From NCBI GenBank assembly GCA_016793585.1, contig JAEUJR010000106.1, positions 1-15,700 of the forward strand: a DNA stretch of 15,700 bases. The letters are read 5' to 3'. The translations under genes and the position numbers were made by a program. How positions within the stretch are numbered: the first letter of the stretch is position 1; the number at the start of each line of letters is the position of its first letter. Under the pieces are notes generated by a model that saw nothing but the letters and a program-made list of their open reading frames with translations, was not told the origin of the DNA and did not search any database. The DNA comes from Archangium sp. (GTDB lineage Bacteria > Myxococcota > Myxococcia > Myxococcales > Myxococcaceae). Below are positions 6,792-14,628 of this stretch, one piece after another.

Positions 6792-7439
6792 TCAGAACTC
6801 GAGCACCAGACTCACGCGCTCGGGCAGGCCCTCGACGGCGGCGTCACCGAGCCGGTACTCGGGCTTCGTCAGCACCGCCTGCAGACACTCGAGCTGCGCC
6901 TTCGTGAGATCGGCCGCGACGCCCATCGACTCGAACTCGTGATTGCCCACCGCGCCGGTCTGCAGCGAGACGAGCGTCGTCCACCGCAAGGCGCCGGGCC
7001 GGTTGCTGCCGATGAAGCACGCCGAGAGCCGGGGAGAACGCGCCGCCACCTGCATGCGGAACTCGTCGACCCACGCGGCCTGCAGGCGAGAAGGCGTGTC
7101 GAAGTCAGGCCGCTCCACGGGCTTCGGCGCGATCGAGACCTTCTTCGGCTTCGCCTTCGCCACGGCCTTCTTCACGAGCTCTTTCTCGACGGGGGTGCCG
7201 GCGTCGACGACGGCGACGGGTTCACCCGGGCCGCCGGGGCCTTCACACCGAATCAACAGCAACAGCAGCAGCAACAGCGCGATGGCAGCGATTCGTTTGA
7301 GGCGGCGGCTCCGACGGGCCTTCTGCACGTGCGGGTCGTTCGCGAGCGCGGCCTCGGTGCGCGCCTTCACCTCACGCAGCTGGGCCTTCATCGCGGCGCG
7401 CTGCGCCTTCATCGCCGCTCGCAGCTCCTTGCGCGTCAC
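6792..7439 (-). CDS. Single-pass membrane protein with AgmX/TonB-like C-terminal domain
   Basis: This 215-residue protein starts at GTG (7439), which overlaps the preceding stop as GTGA, with GGAGG eight bases upstream inside the preceding gene. Residues 1-49 are cytosolic, basic and helical, with a 7-residue direct repeat (AAMKAQR / AAMKAQL). Residues 50-63 are a Leu-rich transmembrane helix containing eight consecutive leucines. A Pro/Lys/Val linker follows (about 66-110), then a globular C-terminal domain (about 115-215). That domain has a cysteine in RLSACF (141), a strand TTLVSLQTGAVG, a second cysteine in ECLQ (185), and ends VSLVLEF. The 'L..C...G....V.I...G.V........C........' pattern is that of AgmX/PglI and TonB-like C-terminal domains, which in Myxococcus gliding (GltG/GltJ) and in TonB systems reach across the periplasm. 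Here it could connect the inner-membrane motor to outer-envelope parts. Confidence 0.8.
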   Translation of the reverse strand: MTRKELRAAMKAQRAAMKAQLREVKARTEAALANDPHVQKARRSRRLKRIAAIALLLLLLLLIRCEGPGGPGEPVAVVDAGTPVEKELVKKAVAKAKPKKVSIAPKPVERPDFDTPSRLQAAWVDEFRMQVAARSPRLSACFIGSNRPGALRWTTLVSLQTGAVGNHEFESMGVAADLTKAQLECLQAVLTKPEYRLGDAAVEGLPERVSLVLEF

Positions 7440-9322
7440 TCGGTGATCCTCCAGCCGAAGACGAGCTCGCCCTGCTCGTCACGCCACTCGAGCGGCACGA
7501 GCTGAAACGGCGTGAAGGCCGAAGGCGCTTCGACGTTCGGGGGCACGAACGGCCAGGGCAGGGGATCCGACGGCGCGAGCCTCAACGAGCCCGCGAACGC
7601 CGAGTGGGCCAGGTTCATCGCGCGAACGTCGGCGTTCGGGCCCGCGCCGCTGCCCATCGCCTCGAGCAGGGCCTGCACCCGGCCTGCGAGCTCTCGCGCG
7701 GTCTTCTCGGTCGTCTTCGCCGCATTCGGCTGCGTCGCGATGGTGTCGAGCACCGCGATGAGCTGCTGCAGCAACACCCGGTTGGCCCGGCGCACGTCGG
7801 CCTCTTCGCGTTCGAGCGTGTCGACGAGCTGCCGGGTGAAGCGCAGCGTGTCGTACGGGCCTTCTTCCGCGCTCGCCTTCAGCTGGCCGACCAGCTCACC
7901 CGCCTTCCCGTGCGCGATGAGCGAGAGGCGGTCGACCTTCGAGTCGAACGAGCCGCCGCGCTGCACGCTGTTCGCGAGGCGATCGAACGAGACGGCATCG
8001 GCCCGCAGCGCGGCCGCCCAGATGAGGTCTTCGATGATGGGGTTGAAGTCTTGCCGGGGCACCAGCGCCTTCAGCGTCGCGAGGATCTCGGCGTTCGTCT
8101 CGTAGCGCGACAACACGTACGACAACCAGCGGCGCGCGAGCGGGTGAACGGTCGCGTCGACCGTCGAGGTCTCGGAGTGTTTGAGCGCGAAGGCGAAGCT
8201 GCGCAGCGAATCGGCCAGCGCCCCACGCTCGAGCTGCTCGACCCCGCGATGCAGCGCGATGACCGAACGTTCGCGAAAGCCCGAGTCGTCAGAGAGCGAG
8301 AGCAGCCGCTCACCTCGCGCGCCGTCCCACACGTCGCGACGCTCGAGCTCGGCCTCGATGGTACCAATCCACCCCATCGCTTCGGCGCCCTCGTTCTTCG
8401 CCACCAGCGCGTCGACGATGCCGAGCGTGAGTCGCTGGAGTGCCGGGTGATCGGTCGCCTGCTGTCGTGCATGCGAGAAGAGAAACTCGCGGCGCGTCTT
8501 GCTCAGCGTGAGCCACTCGGCGGGCTGCCAGCGCAGCGTGCGTTGCAGGAAGGCGACCTGTCGGGGCTCGTCGAGCTTCTTCGCGGCCTGCGCGCCCGCC
8601 TGCTTCCCTGCGGCGACCGACATGTTCGCGCCACGCACCTCGGAGGCGACGTCGACGGCGACCTCCTTCTTCTTGCGGTTGCGCAGCTCGGTGAGGGCGA
8701 GATCGAGATCGAAGATGCGCGCCTCGATGGCGGCGACGGTGGTGACGCGATCTCGGCGCACCGTCTCGAGCGACTTCACCAGCAGCCGCCGCAGCAACGG
8801 GCCCGACACGAGCCGGTCTGACAAGTCGCCCAGCGGGTTGTACCCGTACTCGAAGAGCGTGATGGCTGGCGTGAAGCAGCTCGTCTGAGAGAACGTGACC
8901 GACTCGAGCTCTTCGCCGTCGAGCACGTCGTTGAGCGAGATGAGCCGCTGCTGTCTTCCGACGTCGAACGCCTCGTAGGGCGTCGGCAGCTCGTCGGCCT
9001 GCTTCGCGGTGAGAATGTGGTTGTGCAGCCCCAGCGGCCACAGGCCGGCGCCGTCGTCTTCGTCGTCGCGCGGGAAGCCGTCCTGGCAGATGCCGATGGC
9101 GCCGGTGGCCGCCCAGACGAGCGAACGAAACGCGCCATCGTGCGTGCCGGGTTTGCCGGCGTCGACCAGCCCGTTGCGCAGAAGCCACAACGTCAGCACC
9201 TCGGCGTGCTTCTTCTGCCGTTGCGCGACGCGGGCGTTGAAGAAGACCGCCGTCTGTCGTGGCACCTCGTCGATGGGCGCCGGTGCAGCCGCGAGCAGCG
9301 AGAGCACCAGCGACAGGCTCAC
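7436..9322 (-). CDS. Large exported alpha-helical protein of unknown function
   Basis: I place the start at a GTG (9322) that overlaps the preceding stop as GTGA, with GGAG seven bases upstream. It gives a proper signal peptide (MSLSLVLSLLAAAPAP), while an upstream in-frame start at 9358 adds an Arg-rich extension over the previous gene. The protein has 628 residues. The segment after the leader (TAVFFNARVAQRQKKHAEVLTLWLLRNGL) is helical and resembles a tetratricopeptide-type helix pair. The middle and C-terminal parts are long amphipathic helices (for example LRSFAFALKHSE and VLLQQLIAVLDTIA), probably a helical-repeat solenoid. A Cys occurs in GICQDGF and another in QTSCFTP. There is no further transmembrane segment, so it should be periplasmic or attached to the outer membrane. 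It may be a scaffold of the envelope complex encoded by the operon, but I do not recognise a family. Confidence 0.8.
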   Translation of the reverse strand: MSLSLVLSLLAAAPAPIDEVPRQTAVFFNARVAQRQKKHAEVLTLWLLRNGLVDAGKPGTHDGAFRSLVWAATGAIGICQDGFPRDDEDDGAGLWPLGLHNHILTAKQADELPTPYEAFDVGRQQRLISLNDVLDGEELESVTFSQTSCFTPAITLFEYGYNPLGDLSDRLVSGPLLRRLLVKSLETVRRDRVTTVAAIEARIFDLDLALTELRNRKKKEVAVDVASEVRGANMSVAAGKQAGAQAAKKLDEPRQVAFLQRTLRWQPAEWLTLSKTRREFLFSHARQQATDHPALQRLTLGIVDALVAKNEGAEAMGWIGTIEAELERRDVWDGARGERLLSLSDDSGFRERSVIALHRGVEQLERGALADSLRSFAFALKHSETSTVDATVHPLARRWLSYVLSRYETNAEILATLKALVPRQDFNPIIEDLIWAAALRADAVSFDRLANSVQRGGSFDSKVDRLSLIAHGKAGELVGQLKASAEEGPYDTLRFTRQLVDTLEREEADVRRANRVLLQQLIAVLDTIATQPNAAKTTEKTARELAGRVQALLEAMGSGAGPNADVRAMNLAHSAFAGSLRLAPSDPLPWPFVPPNVEAPSAFTPFQLVPLEWRDEQGELVFGWRITE

Positions 9323-10110
9323 AGCGCGGCTCCGACGGCGAGCGACAGCTCCCACCACCAGCCCAGGCCTGCGCCCTGAATGCCGCCGAAGACGGGTATC
9401 GCCATCATCACCCGCGGCGTCACCGCGACGCCCGGCTGGAAGTAGATGTCGAGCGTGAAGCCGGCGAGCAGTTGGTAGCGCGCGCGATCGACCTGCATCG
9501 CCGCGAGCCGCACCTTGTCGAGGTTCTTGATCTCGGCGTCGCTGATGCGCGGGTTGAAGATGGCGCCCGCGACGTCGAGCGCGGGCACGCCCGCCAGCCC
9601 ACCCGGGTAGAAGAGGTACCGCACGCCCGCGTTCGCGGTCAGCACCATCTGCGCCGCCGGCACGATGCCAGGCCGTGAGGTGACGACGCCCTCGGCGATG
9701 GCGTAGCCAAAGTTGACGTCGAGCTCGAGACGGTTGGGGCGGCCGAACTGGCGGTACGGCGTGAGCGCGAGTTTGGCGGTGGCGTCGGAGCCGAACACGA
9801 AGACGTACGTGACCGACGCGTCGAGCATCACGTTGCCCAGGGCCTTGCGCACGTAGCCGCCGATGCGGAACGACGAGTAGTTGTTGAGCTCGAGCAGGCT
9901 GCTGCTGATGACGCCGAAGCCCACCCGCGAGCGGCGCCAGTCGAAGCGAACCGCGCGCGAGGCCTCTCCGACCGGGCGCTCGGTCAACGCCTCGAGCGGC
10001 GTGCGGTACCGCTCGATGCTCGTGTCGGGAGCAGGGTCGACGGGGGCCGCCGCGACGCCTCCATCGGGCGCCGCCGCCACCAGCACCATGGCCAACGCCT
10101 CAAGGATCAC
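9319..10110 (-). CDS. Predicted outer-membrane beta-barrel protein
   Basis: The frame is open far upstream, but that part is Arg/Ser-rich shadow of the lipoprotein gene. The GTG at 10110 follows GGGAGGG with seven bases between and gives a leader (MILEALAMVLVAAAP), so the protein is 263 residues. After an Asp/Pro-rich stretch it is built of alternating, aromatic-rich strands: RVGFGVISSSLLELNNYSS, FRIGGYVRKALGNVMLDAS, VTYVFVFGSDATAKLALTPY, RLELDVNFGYAIAEG, VLTANAGVRYLFYPGG, YQLLAGFTLDIYFQPGVAV, ending WWWELSLAVGAAL. This is the look of a small outer-membrane barrel of roughly 8-12 strands. It lacks the usual terminal Phe but ends in a hydrophobic strand. The 5' end overlaps the lipoprotein gene by 11 bases. 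It could be the outer-membrane component of the operon's complex; the family is not recognised. Confidence 0.78.
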   Translation of the reverse strand: MILEALAMVLVAAAPDGGVAAAPVDPAPDTSIERYRTPLEALTERPVGEASRAVRFDWRRSRVGFGVISSSLLELNNYSSFRIGGYVRKALGNVMLDASVTYVFVFGSDATAKLALTPYRQFGRPNRLELDVNFGYAIAEGVVTSRPGIVPAAQMVLTANAGVRYLFYPGGLAGVPALDVAGAIFNPRISDAEIKNLDKVRLAAMQVDRARYQLLAGFTLDIYFQPGVAVTPRVMMAIPVFGGIQGAGLGWWWELSLAVGAAL

Positions 10111-12160
10111 GAGGGAACCCTCCCTCGTTCGGAAGGGGGAACTTCGGGCGGTAACACTGCTCGCCGAACGCCACGCGGAACGAGGCGAGCGGCTGGAACA
10201 CGCCGTCGGAGTCGAACGTCGGGTGGTCGCAGAACCGCGTGCACTGCGCGAGCGCGTCGGAGAGCGGGAACACGTCGCGTTTCCACTGCTCGTTGCCCAG
10301 GTAGTCCTCGTCGGCGCTGTTGATGCCGAACGGTACCGTGAAGCCTGCGACGGTGGCCGAGGCTGCGAGGCTCGTCTGGTACTCGGCGCGGAGCAGAAAG
10401 GGCGACTCCCAGCCCAGGCCCAGCGCGTAGAGCTGAAACGGCATTTCACGGTGCAGCCGCGGCAGCGTGTTGATCGGCACGAGCGTTCCCGCGGGCGTGC
10501 CCACCGGCTGCACCACCACGCGCGCGATGCCCGGGTCGTCGCTCGCGCAGAACGAGAACGCGTCTTCGGGCGCGGCGCTGATCGTCTCGTTGTTGAACTT
10601 CGTGACGAGGCCCACCTCTCCGACCGGCACGTTCTCTGAGACGGCGGTGCGTTCGGGCGCCGAGTACGTGATCTTCTTCATCAAGCCGGCCTGTGCCGCC
10701 GAGTACTTGGCGATGAACTTCAGGTACTGCTCACGCGTCGCGAGTATCGGCAGCTGGTTCAGCTTGAAGGGGCCCAGCAGCAGGTCGGGCTGGTCAGGCA
10801 CGATGGGGCAGTCGCGCTCCGAGGCCGCAGGCACCACGTCGATGTCGAACATGCTGATCAGCCGCGACGGGCACCACAGCACCACCGACTTCAGCGCGTT
10901 CGACGTGATGCGGTACGCCGAGCTGTCGAAGAGGAAGGCGCCGCTCACCCGCGGCGAGCTCTTGTCGCGCTCGGGAATCAGCACCTGCTCGAGCGCCGCC
11001 TCGATGACCCTGCCGATCTTCCCCGTGGTGTCGTCGTGGTGCACCACGAGCACCAGCACCATGTCTTGCCCGGCCAGGCGCAGGGCGTCGATGCGTGTCT
11101 TGATGGTCGAGGCCACGCGGTCTGAGAAGCGCTCGGCGTCGAAGTCGTCGAGACAGATCTCGGGCTCGCCCGAGACCAGCAACCGCTGAATCTGCATGTC
11201 GAGGTGCTCTTGCGAGATGACGCGGTTGCAGATGCGCAGAATGAAGCCGACCGGCGTGTTGGGCCGAATCGGGCTGCGCAGCGCGGGGAACGCGGGGCGC
11301 ACCTCGGGGTTCTTTCGCGCGACGGCCGTCGTCGTGAACTCACCGATCGCGTCGGTGACGGTCGCGTTCGCGCACACGATGGGTGAGGTCGATGCCGCCA
11401 GCGGCAGCGTGCTGGGCTCGAAGATGGCGCGCTCCAGCGTCGTGCGTTCGGGCCACGGCAGGCTGGTGAAGTCGACGGGGCAGACGGGCGAGAACGCATA
11501 CGCGTACGGGTTCTCGGGGCCGGGCAGCTGCGAGGTGCCGTAGGTCGCGTCGGTCACCTTGAAGGTTCGACGCAGCCCCAGCTCGGTCGCCTGCTCGTTG
11601 CGAATGGTGGGGAACTGGTTGCGCGAGCGCCACTGCACCTGCTGGTTCTTCTCGTCGAACACCCCGTACACCGCGAGGCTGCGAACGAGGTTGGCGGGGC
11701 CGAGACCGACGATGTTGAGGTTGACCGTCGAGGTGAGCGCCGTCGAGCCGTTGCGGTGGTAGCGAAGGCGCAGCCCCACGTCGCGCGGCAGCTTCTCGAC
11801 CTTGAGGCTCAGGCTGCCGCACCGCGCCTTCTCTCCACAGTCCACGGCGAGGTGCGTGTGCACGGGGGTGAACTTCTCGAGAATCGTCCACGGCACGTCG
11901 ACGTCGTCGGTGCGGTACTTCAGCTCGATGACGGTCTCGGGCCCGAAGCCCTGCTCGGCGTCGGCCCGGTAGAAGACGAACATCGTCTGCTCGTCTTCGA
12001 ACCAGCTCACGTCCGAGATGGCGAAGCTGGCGTTGATGTCGGTGATGCCCACCTTGCCGCAGCCGACGGGCAGCCCGCTGATGGGGTCGTTCACGCACGA
12101 CGAGACGACGCCGGCCAGAACGGTCATCAGCAGCCGGTGCGTGGCGCGCGTCGAAGGCAT
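10100..12160 (-). CDS. Large lipoprotein of unknown function
   Basis: This is a 686-residue protein. The N-terminus, with Arg and His followed by LLMTVLAGVVSSC, is a lipoprotein leader with lipobox VSSC and Cys22 as the lipidation site. Residues about 40-165 are beta-rich, with Ig-like character (MFVFYRADAEQ, VIELKYRT, SLSLKVEKLP, LRLRYHRNG). A central part (about 310-420) has alternating strands and helices: DMVLVLVVHHDD, then RVIEAALEQVL and GAFLFDSSAYR, and SVVLWCPSRL. About ten cysteines in the exported part suggest disulfides. The ATG is 2 bases after the stop of the FliG-like gene. No enzymatic motif is clear. Given its size and location, it may be a periplasmic or outer-membrane-anchored bridge between the inner-membrane motor and the barrel protein encoded next; this is inferred from context only. 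Confidence 0.82.
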   Translation of the reverse strand: MPSTRATHRLLMTVLAGVVSSCVNDPISGLPVGCGKVGITDINASFAISDVSWFEDEQTMFVFYRADAEQGFGPETVIELKYRTDDVDVPWTILEKFTPVHTHLAVDCGEKARCGSLSLKVEKLPRDVGLRLRYHRNGSTALTSTVNLNIVGLGPANLVRSLAVYGVFDEKNQQVQWRSRNQFPTIRNEQATELGLRRTFKVTDATYGTSQLPGPENPYAYAFSPVCPVDFTSLPWPERTTLERAIFEPSTLPLAASTSPIVCANATVTDAIGEFTTTAVARKNPEVRPAFPALRSPIRPNTPVGFILRICNRVISQEHLDMQIQRLLVSGEPEICLDDFDAERFSDRVASTIKTRIDALRLAGQDMVLVLVVHHDDTTGKIGRVIEAALEQVLIPERDKSSPRVSGAFLFDSSAYRITSNALKSVVLWCPSRLISMFDIDVVPAASERDCPIVPDQPDLLLGPFKLNQLPILATREQYLKFIAKYSAAQAGLMKKITYSAPERTAVSENVPVGEVGLVTKFNNETISAAPEDAFSFCASDDPGIARVVVQPVGTPAGTLVPINTLPRLHREMPFQLYALGLGWESPFLLRAEYQTSLAASATVAGFTVPFGINSADEDYLGNEQWKRDVFPLSDALAQCTRFCDHPTFDSDGVFQPLASFRVAFGEQCYRPKFPLPNEGGFPRDP
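10109..10128 (-). promoter_or_regulatory. Hairpin enclosing the ribosome site and start codon of the barrel-protein gene
   Basis: On the minus strand ACGAGGGA (10128-10121) pairs perfectly with TCCCTCGT (10116-10109) around the loop GGGT. The stem and loop contain the GGGAGGG ribosome-binding sequence, and the stem ends inside the GTG start codon at 10110. The hairpin lies in the last codons of the upstream lipoprotein gene, so ribosomes finishing that gene would melt it. This is a classical design for strict translational coupling. The pairing is seen directly; the function is inferred. Confidence 0.5.
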
Positions 12161-12162
12161 CG

Positions 12163-14004
12163 TCAGTTCACGAGCTCGGGGAACGAGAGGGCGCCACGCG
12201 CGATGCGCCGCTTCACCGAGGCGACCAGCTCACCCTGGCCTTTGCGCGCGAGGTCGAGCTGCTCCACCCGCGAACCGAACGACATGCTCGCCTTGATGGC
12301 CGTCTGCACCGAGCCCGAGAGCTGATTCACCAGCGCGTCACGTCGCGCAGCGGGTTGCAGCGACAGCCACGCCGCGAGGCCACGCACGTCGACCTCGAGC
12401 AGCAGATCGGCGCGCTGCTCTGCGGGAACGCGCAGGAGCATCTGCGGAGACAGAATGTTCTCGTACCACCCGGGGAAGCCGTCGCCCGACAGCGCCTGCT
12501 CGAAGAGCTGCTTTCGATCGGCGTCTTCCAGGTGCGAGAGCAACACCGAGAGCGCGCCCGCGGCGTCGAACTCCTGGCCCTGGTCGACCACGTCGGGCAT
12601 CGGGTGATGGCCGTTCTTCAGCGGCCTGCCTTCACGGGCGTTGCCGACGGCGTCGAAGAGCGCCGCGCGCTCCTGCTTCGAGCTGCGGTTCGACTGGAGC
12701 AGCTGGTGCGCCACGCCCACCTTGAGCGGGTAGGGCAGCAGTCGCGCCACCTCGTCCTGCCGGTCGAGCGGGGCGAGCGCGAACAACAGCGCGCCCTGAC
12801 GCGGAGGCAGCTTCTCGATCATCTGCACGAGGGCCGCAGAGCCGAACTCGTCTTGCAGGCTGCGGTAGACCTCGGTGTCGGCCTGGGCGAGCAGCGAGGC
12901 CGCGACGGCGTTCTGGTTCAGCGTGCGGAAGAACTGCGCGTCGGTCGGCAGGGTGGTGGGGTCGAGCGCCTTGAGGAACTGCGCGAGCTCGGCCTTCCTG
13001 GGCGCGAGCGTCGAGTCGGCCTGGAACGCCATCGACAGCCGGTCGCCGAACATGACGGTGGCCTTCGCCAGCAGCGCGAACTCGCCCTGACGCAGCCACT
13101 CGCGGAGCAGGTGGCCGACCAGCGCGTCGTCTTTCTCGAGCGGCGCGTCGGAGATGCGTTTGGCCCACGCGTCCTGCTGCTCGGTGACGAAGGCCGCGTC
13201 TGCATCGGGAGCCGGTTCTTCTTTCTTCTCTTCGACAGGCTCCTCCTGTTTCTCGGGCGTGGCGTTGGCCAGCTGCGCGGCCATGGCCTTCTCTTCGAGC
13301 GACTCCTTCCCGAGGCGGCGCGCGGCCCAGATGATGGTCATCGTCGCGAGGGTCGCGAGGAAGACGGCGATCATCCAGCTGAAGTGGGGCAGCAGCGCCT
13401 GCCAGAGCTCACGAAGCGCCACGTCGGCGTCCCACTTCGGTGGCGGCGGCGGTGGCAGGTCGACCTTCGGCTCCTCTTTCTTCTCGGGCGGTTTCTCTTC
13501 CTTCGCGGGCGGAGACTCGGCGAGCGACGGAGAGATGGGCTCGAGCACCTGCCGCGAGACCACCACGCGCAGGAAGCCCTTCGAGAGGCGCTGCTCGAGG
13601 CGGCGCGAGAGCGCTTCGACGTCGCGCGCGGGCACCGACTTCTCGTGGGTGAACTCGCAGCGCGCCTGCGTCAGGTACAGCTGCGGCGCGGTGGTGCCGG
13701 GGCCCTCGTTCGCGCCCAGCCCTGGCAGCGAGGTGGTGTTCGCGGGCAGATCGACCGCGAGGTGCTCTCGGTACACGCAGCCCTTCGACGAGCACCGCTC
13801 GGGCGCGCAGTCACGCAGGAGCGCCTGATCGAACTGTCGCTCGAGCTCACGCACCTCGAGCACGATCTGCGGAGGAATGGTGCGCTGCGGAGGCACGGGC
13901 GTTGGGGCCGCGACGGGCGCGGCTGCCGGAGCGGGTGGCGTCGCCGCGGGTTGCTGCGCGAGCGCCACCGAAGCGAACCACGTCAGGAGCAGGGTCGTTC
14001 GCAT
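12163..14004 (-). CDS. Single-pass inner-membrane protein with FliG-like cytoplasmic domains
   Basis: This is a 613-residue protein. Residues 1-16 are a signal peptide (ending VALA). Residues 17-206 should be periplasmic: an Ala/Pro-rich stretch, a compact region with four cysteines (66, 71, 76, 116), then a Glu/Lys/Pro linker with six consecutive prolines. Residues 208-227 (FSWMIAVFLATLATMTIIWA) span the membrane and are followed by basic residues, which places the C-terminal half in the cytosol. After a second Glu/Lys-rich linker (250-270), residues about 399-440 (PPRQGALLFALAPLDRQDEV onward) align with the FliG middle domain. Residues about 480-607 align with the FliG C-terminal domain, most clearly LLLEVDVRGLAAWLS and the closing helix VASVKRRIARGAL. 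FliG is the flagellar rotor protein that faces MotA, and here it would be fused to its own membrane anchor beside motA/motB-like genes. The start overlaps the motB-like stop (TGATG), with GAGG eight bases upstream. Confidence 0.75.
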   Translation of the reverse strand: MRTTLLLTWFASVALAQQPAATPPAPAAAPVAAPTPVPPQRTIPPQIVLEVRELERQFDQALLRDCAPERCSSKGCVYREHLAVDLPANTTSLPGLGANEGPGTTAPQLYLTQARCEFTHEKSVPARDVEALSRRLEQRLSKGFLRVVVSRQVLEPISPSLAESPPAKEEKPPEKKEEPKVDLPPPPPPKWDADVALRELWQALLPHFSWMIAVFLATLATMTIIWAARRLGKESLEEKAMAAQLANATPEKQEEPVEEKKEEPAPDADAAFVTEQQDAWAKRISDAPLEKDDALVGHLLREWLRQGEFALLAKATVMFGDRLSMAFQADSTLAPRKAELAQFLKALDPTTLPTDAQFFRTLNQNAVAASLLAQADTEVYRSLQDEFGSAALVQMIEKLPPRQGALLFALAPLDRQDEVARLLPYPLKVGVAHQLLQSNRSSKQERAALFDAVGNAREGRPLKNGHHPMPDVVDQGQEFDAAGALSVLLSHLEDADRKQLFEQALSGDGFPGWYENILSPQMLLRVPAEQRADLLLEVDVRGLAAWLSLQPAARRDALVNQLSGSVQTAIKASMSFGSRVEQLDLARKGQGELVASVKRRIARGALSFPELVN

Positions 14005-14627
14005 CAGTAGATCCTCACCACCACGCGGCGCAGGCGGGCGTTCTTCTGGTCCACCGTGAGGCCCTGGGTTTGTTCGACGGGAAGGGGCTTGGTGTCGGCG
14101 TAGCCCTCGACGCGCACGCGCTCGCGGGGGATGCCAACGTTCTCGAGGCGTTCACGCACCACGATGGCGCGCTCGGCCGCGAGGTCCCAGTTGCTTTGAA
14201 ACGCGCCGCCTGCCGCCACCGGGTTCGAGTCGGTGTGGCCCTCGACCGCGAAGCTGTAACGCTTGCCGTACGGCTCGAGCGTCTTGAGCATGCTGGTGAC
14301 GACCGACTCCATCTCGGGGCGCACGACGGCCTTGCCCGAGTCGAAGACGAGGCCCGAGTTCAACGAGATCTCGAGGCCGTCGTTCGTCACGGTCGTCGAG
14401 ACGAGATCCTTCAGCTGCTGGTCGGCGATGCGCTGATCGATCTCCTTGCGAATCGACTCGAGGCTGGCCGGTTGCTCGGCGCCCGAGAGGCTCTTGGCGA
14501 TCTGCTGCATGCGGCCCTTGCTCAAGTTCGCCGCGGTCAGCAGCACCACGAAGAACAGCAGCAGGTTGGTGATGAGGTCGGCGTAGCTCAACAGCCACGA
14601 CTCCTCTCCTCCGGAGCGTCGTCTCAT
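14004..14627 (-). CDS. MotB-type stator subunit with OmpA-like peptidoglycan-binding domain
   Basis: I chose the ATG at 14627, one base after the MotA-like stop and behind a G-rich ribosome site; a GTG at 14645 is in frame but lacks one. The product has 207 residues. A short basic N-terminus is followed by one transmembrane helix, WLLSYADLITNLLLFFVVLL (residues 11-30), containing the MotB signature 'YAD' whose Asp (residue 17) carries the translocated proton. A helical linker (about 36-80) precedes an OmpA/MotB domain (about 88-207) with the conserved elements FDSGKAVV, VEGHTDSNPV, SNWDLAAERA, VEGYADTKPL and NARLRRVVV. That domain binds diaminopimelic peptidoglycan and anchors the stator to the wall. 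All hallmarks of a working MotB are present. It is shorter than E. coli MotB, with little room for a long plug/linker. The stop overlaps the start of the FliG-like gene by one base. Confidence 0.92.
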   Translation of the reverse strand: MRRRSGGEESWLLSYADLITNLLLFFVVLLTAANLSKGRMQQIAKSLSGAEQPASLESIRKEIDQRIADQQLKDLVSTTVTNDGLEISLNSGLVFDSGKAVVRPEMESVVTSMLKTLEPYGKRYSFAVEGHTDSNPVAAGGAFQSNWDLAAERAIVVRERLENVGIPRERVRVEGYADTKPLPVEQTQGLTVDQKNARLRRVVVRIY

Positions 14628-14628
14628 C

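Noticed and set aside
7254..7280. CAG/CAA-type microsatellite
   Set aside because: It encodes the eight-leucine run of a transmembrane helix in a real gene, is imperfect and short, and gives no sign of slippage or phase variation.
7604..8821. 405-codon + strand open frame opposite the large exported helical protein
   Set aside because: It has an Arg/Leu/Glu-rich shadow composition and no ribosome site, while the minus-strand gene has coupled start and stop signals.
10111..10449. N-terminal extension of the barrel-protein frame
   Set aside because: It has an Arg/Ser-rich composition, lies over the lipoprotein coding sequence, and the GTG at 10110 has a strong ribosome site and gives a signal peptide.
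12355..14010. 551-codon + strand open frame opposite the FliG-like gene
   Set aside because: It is rich in Arg, Glu, Leu and His with no domain pattern, the usual mirror of a high-GC gene. The minus strand has the signal peptide, membrane helix and FliG-like pattern.
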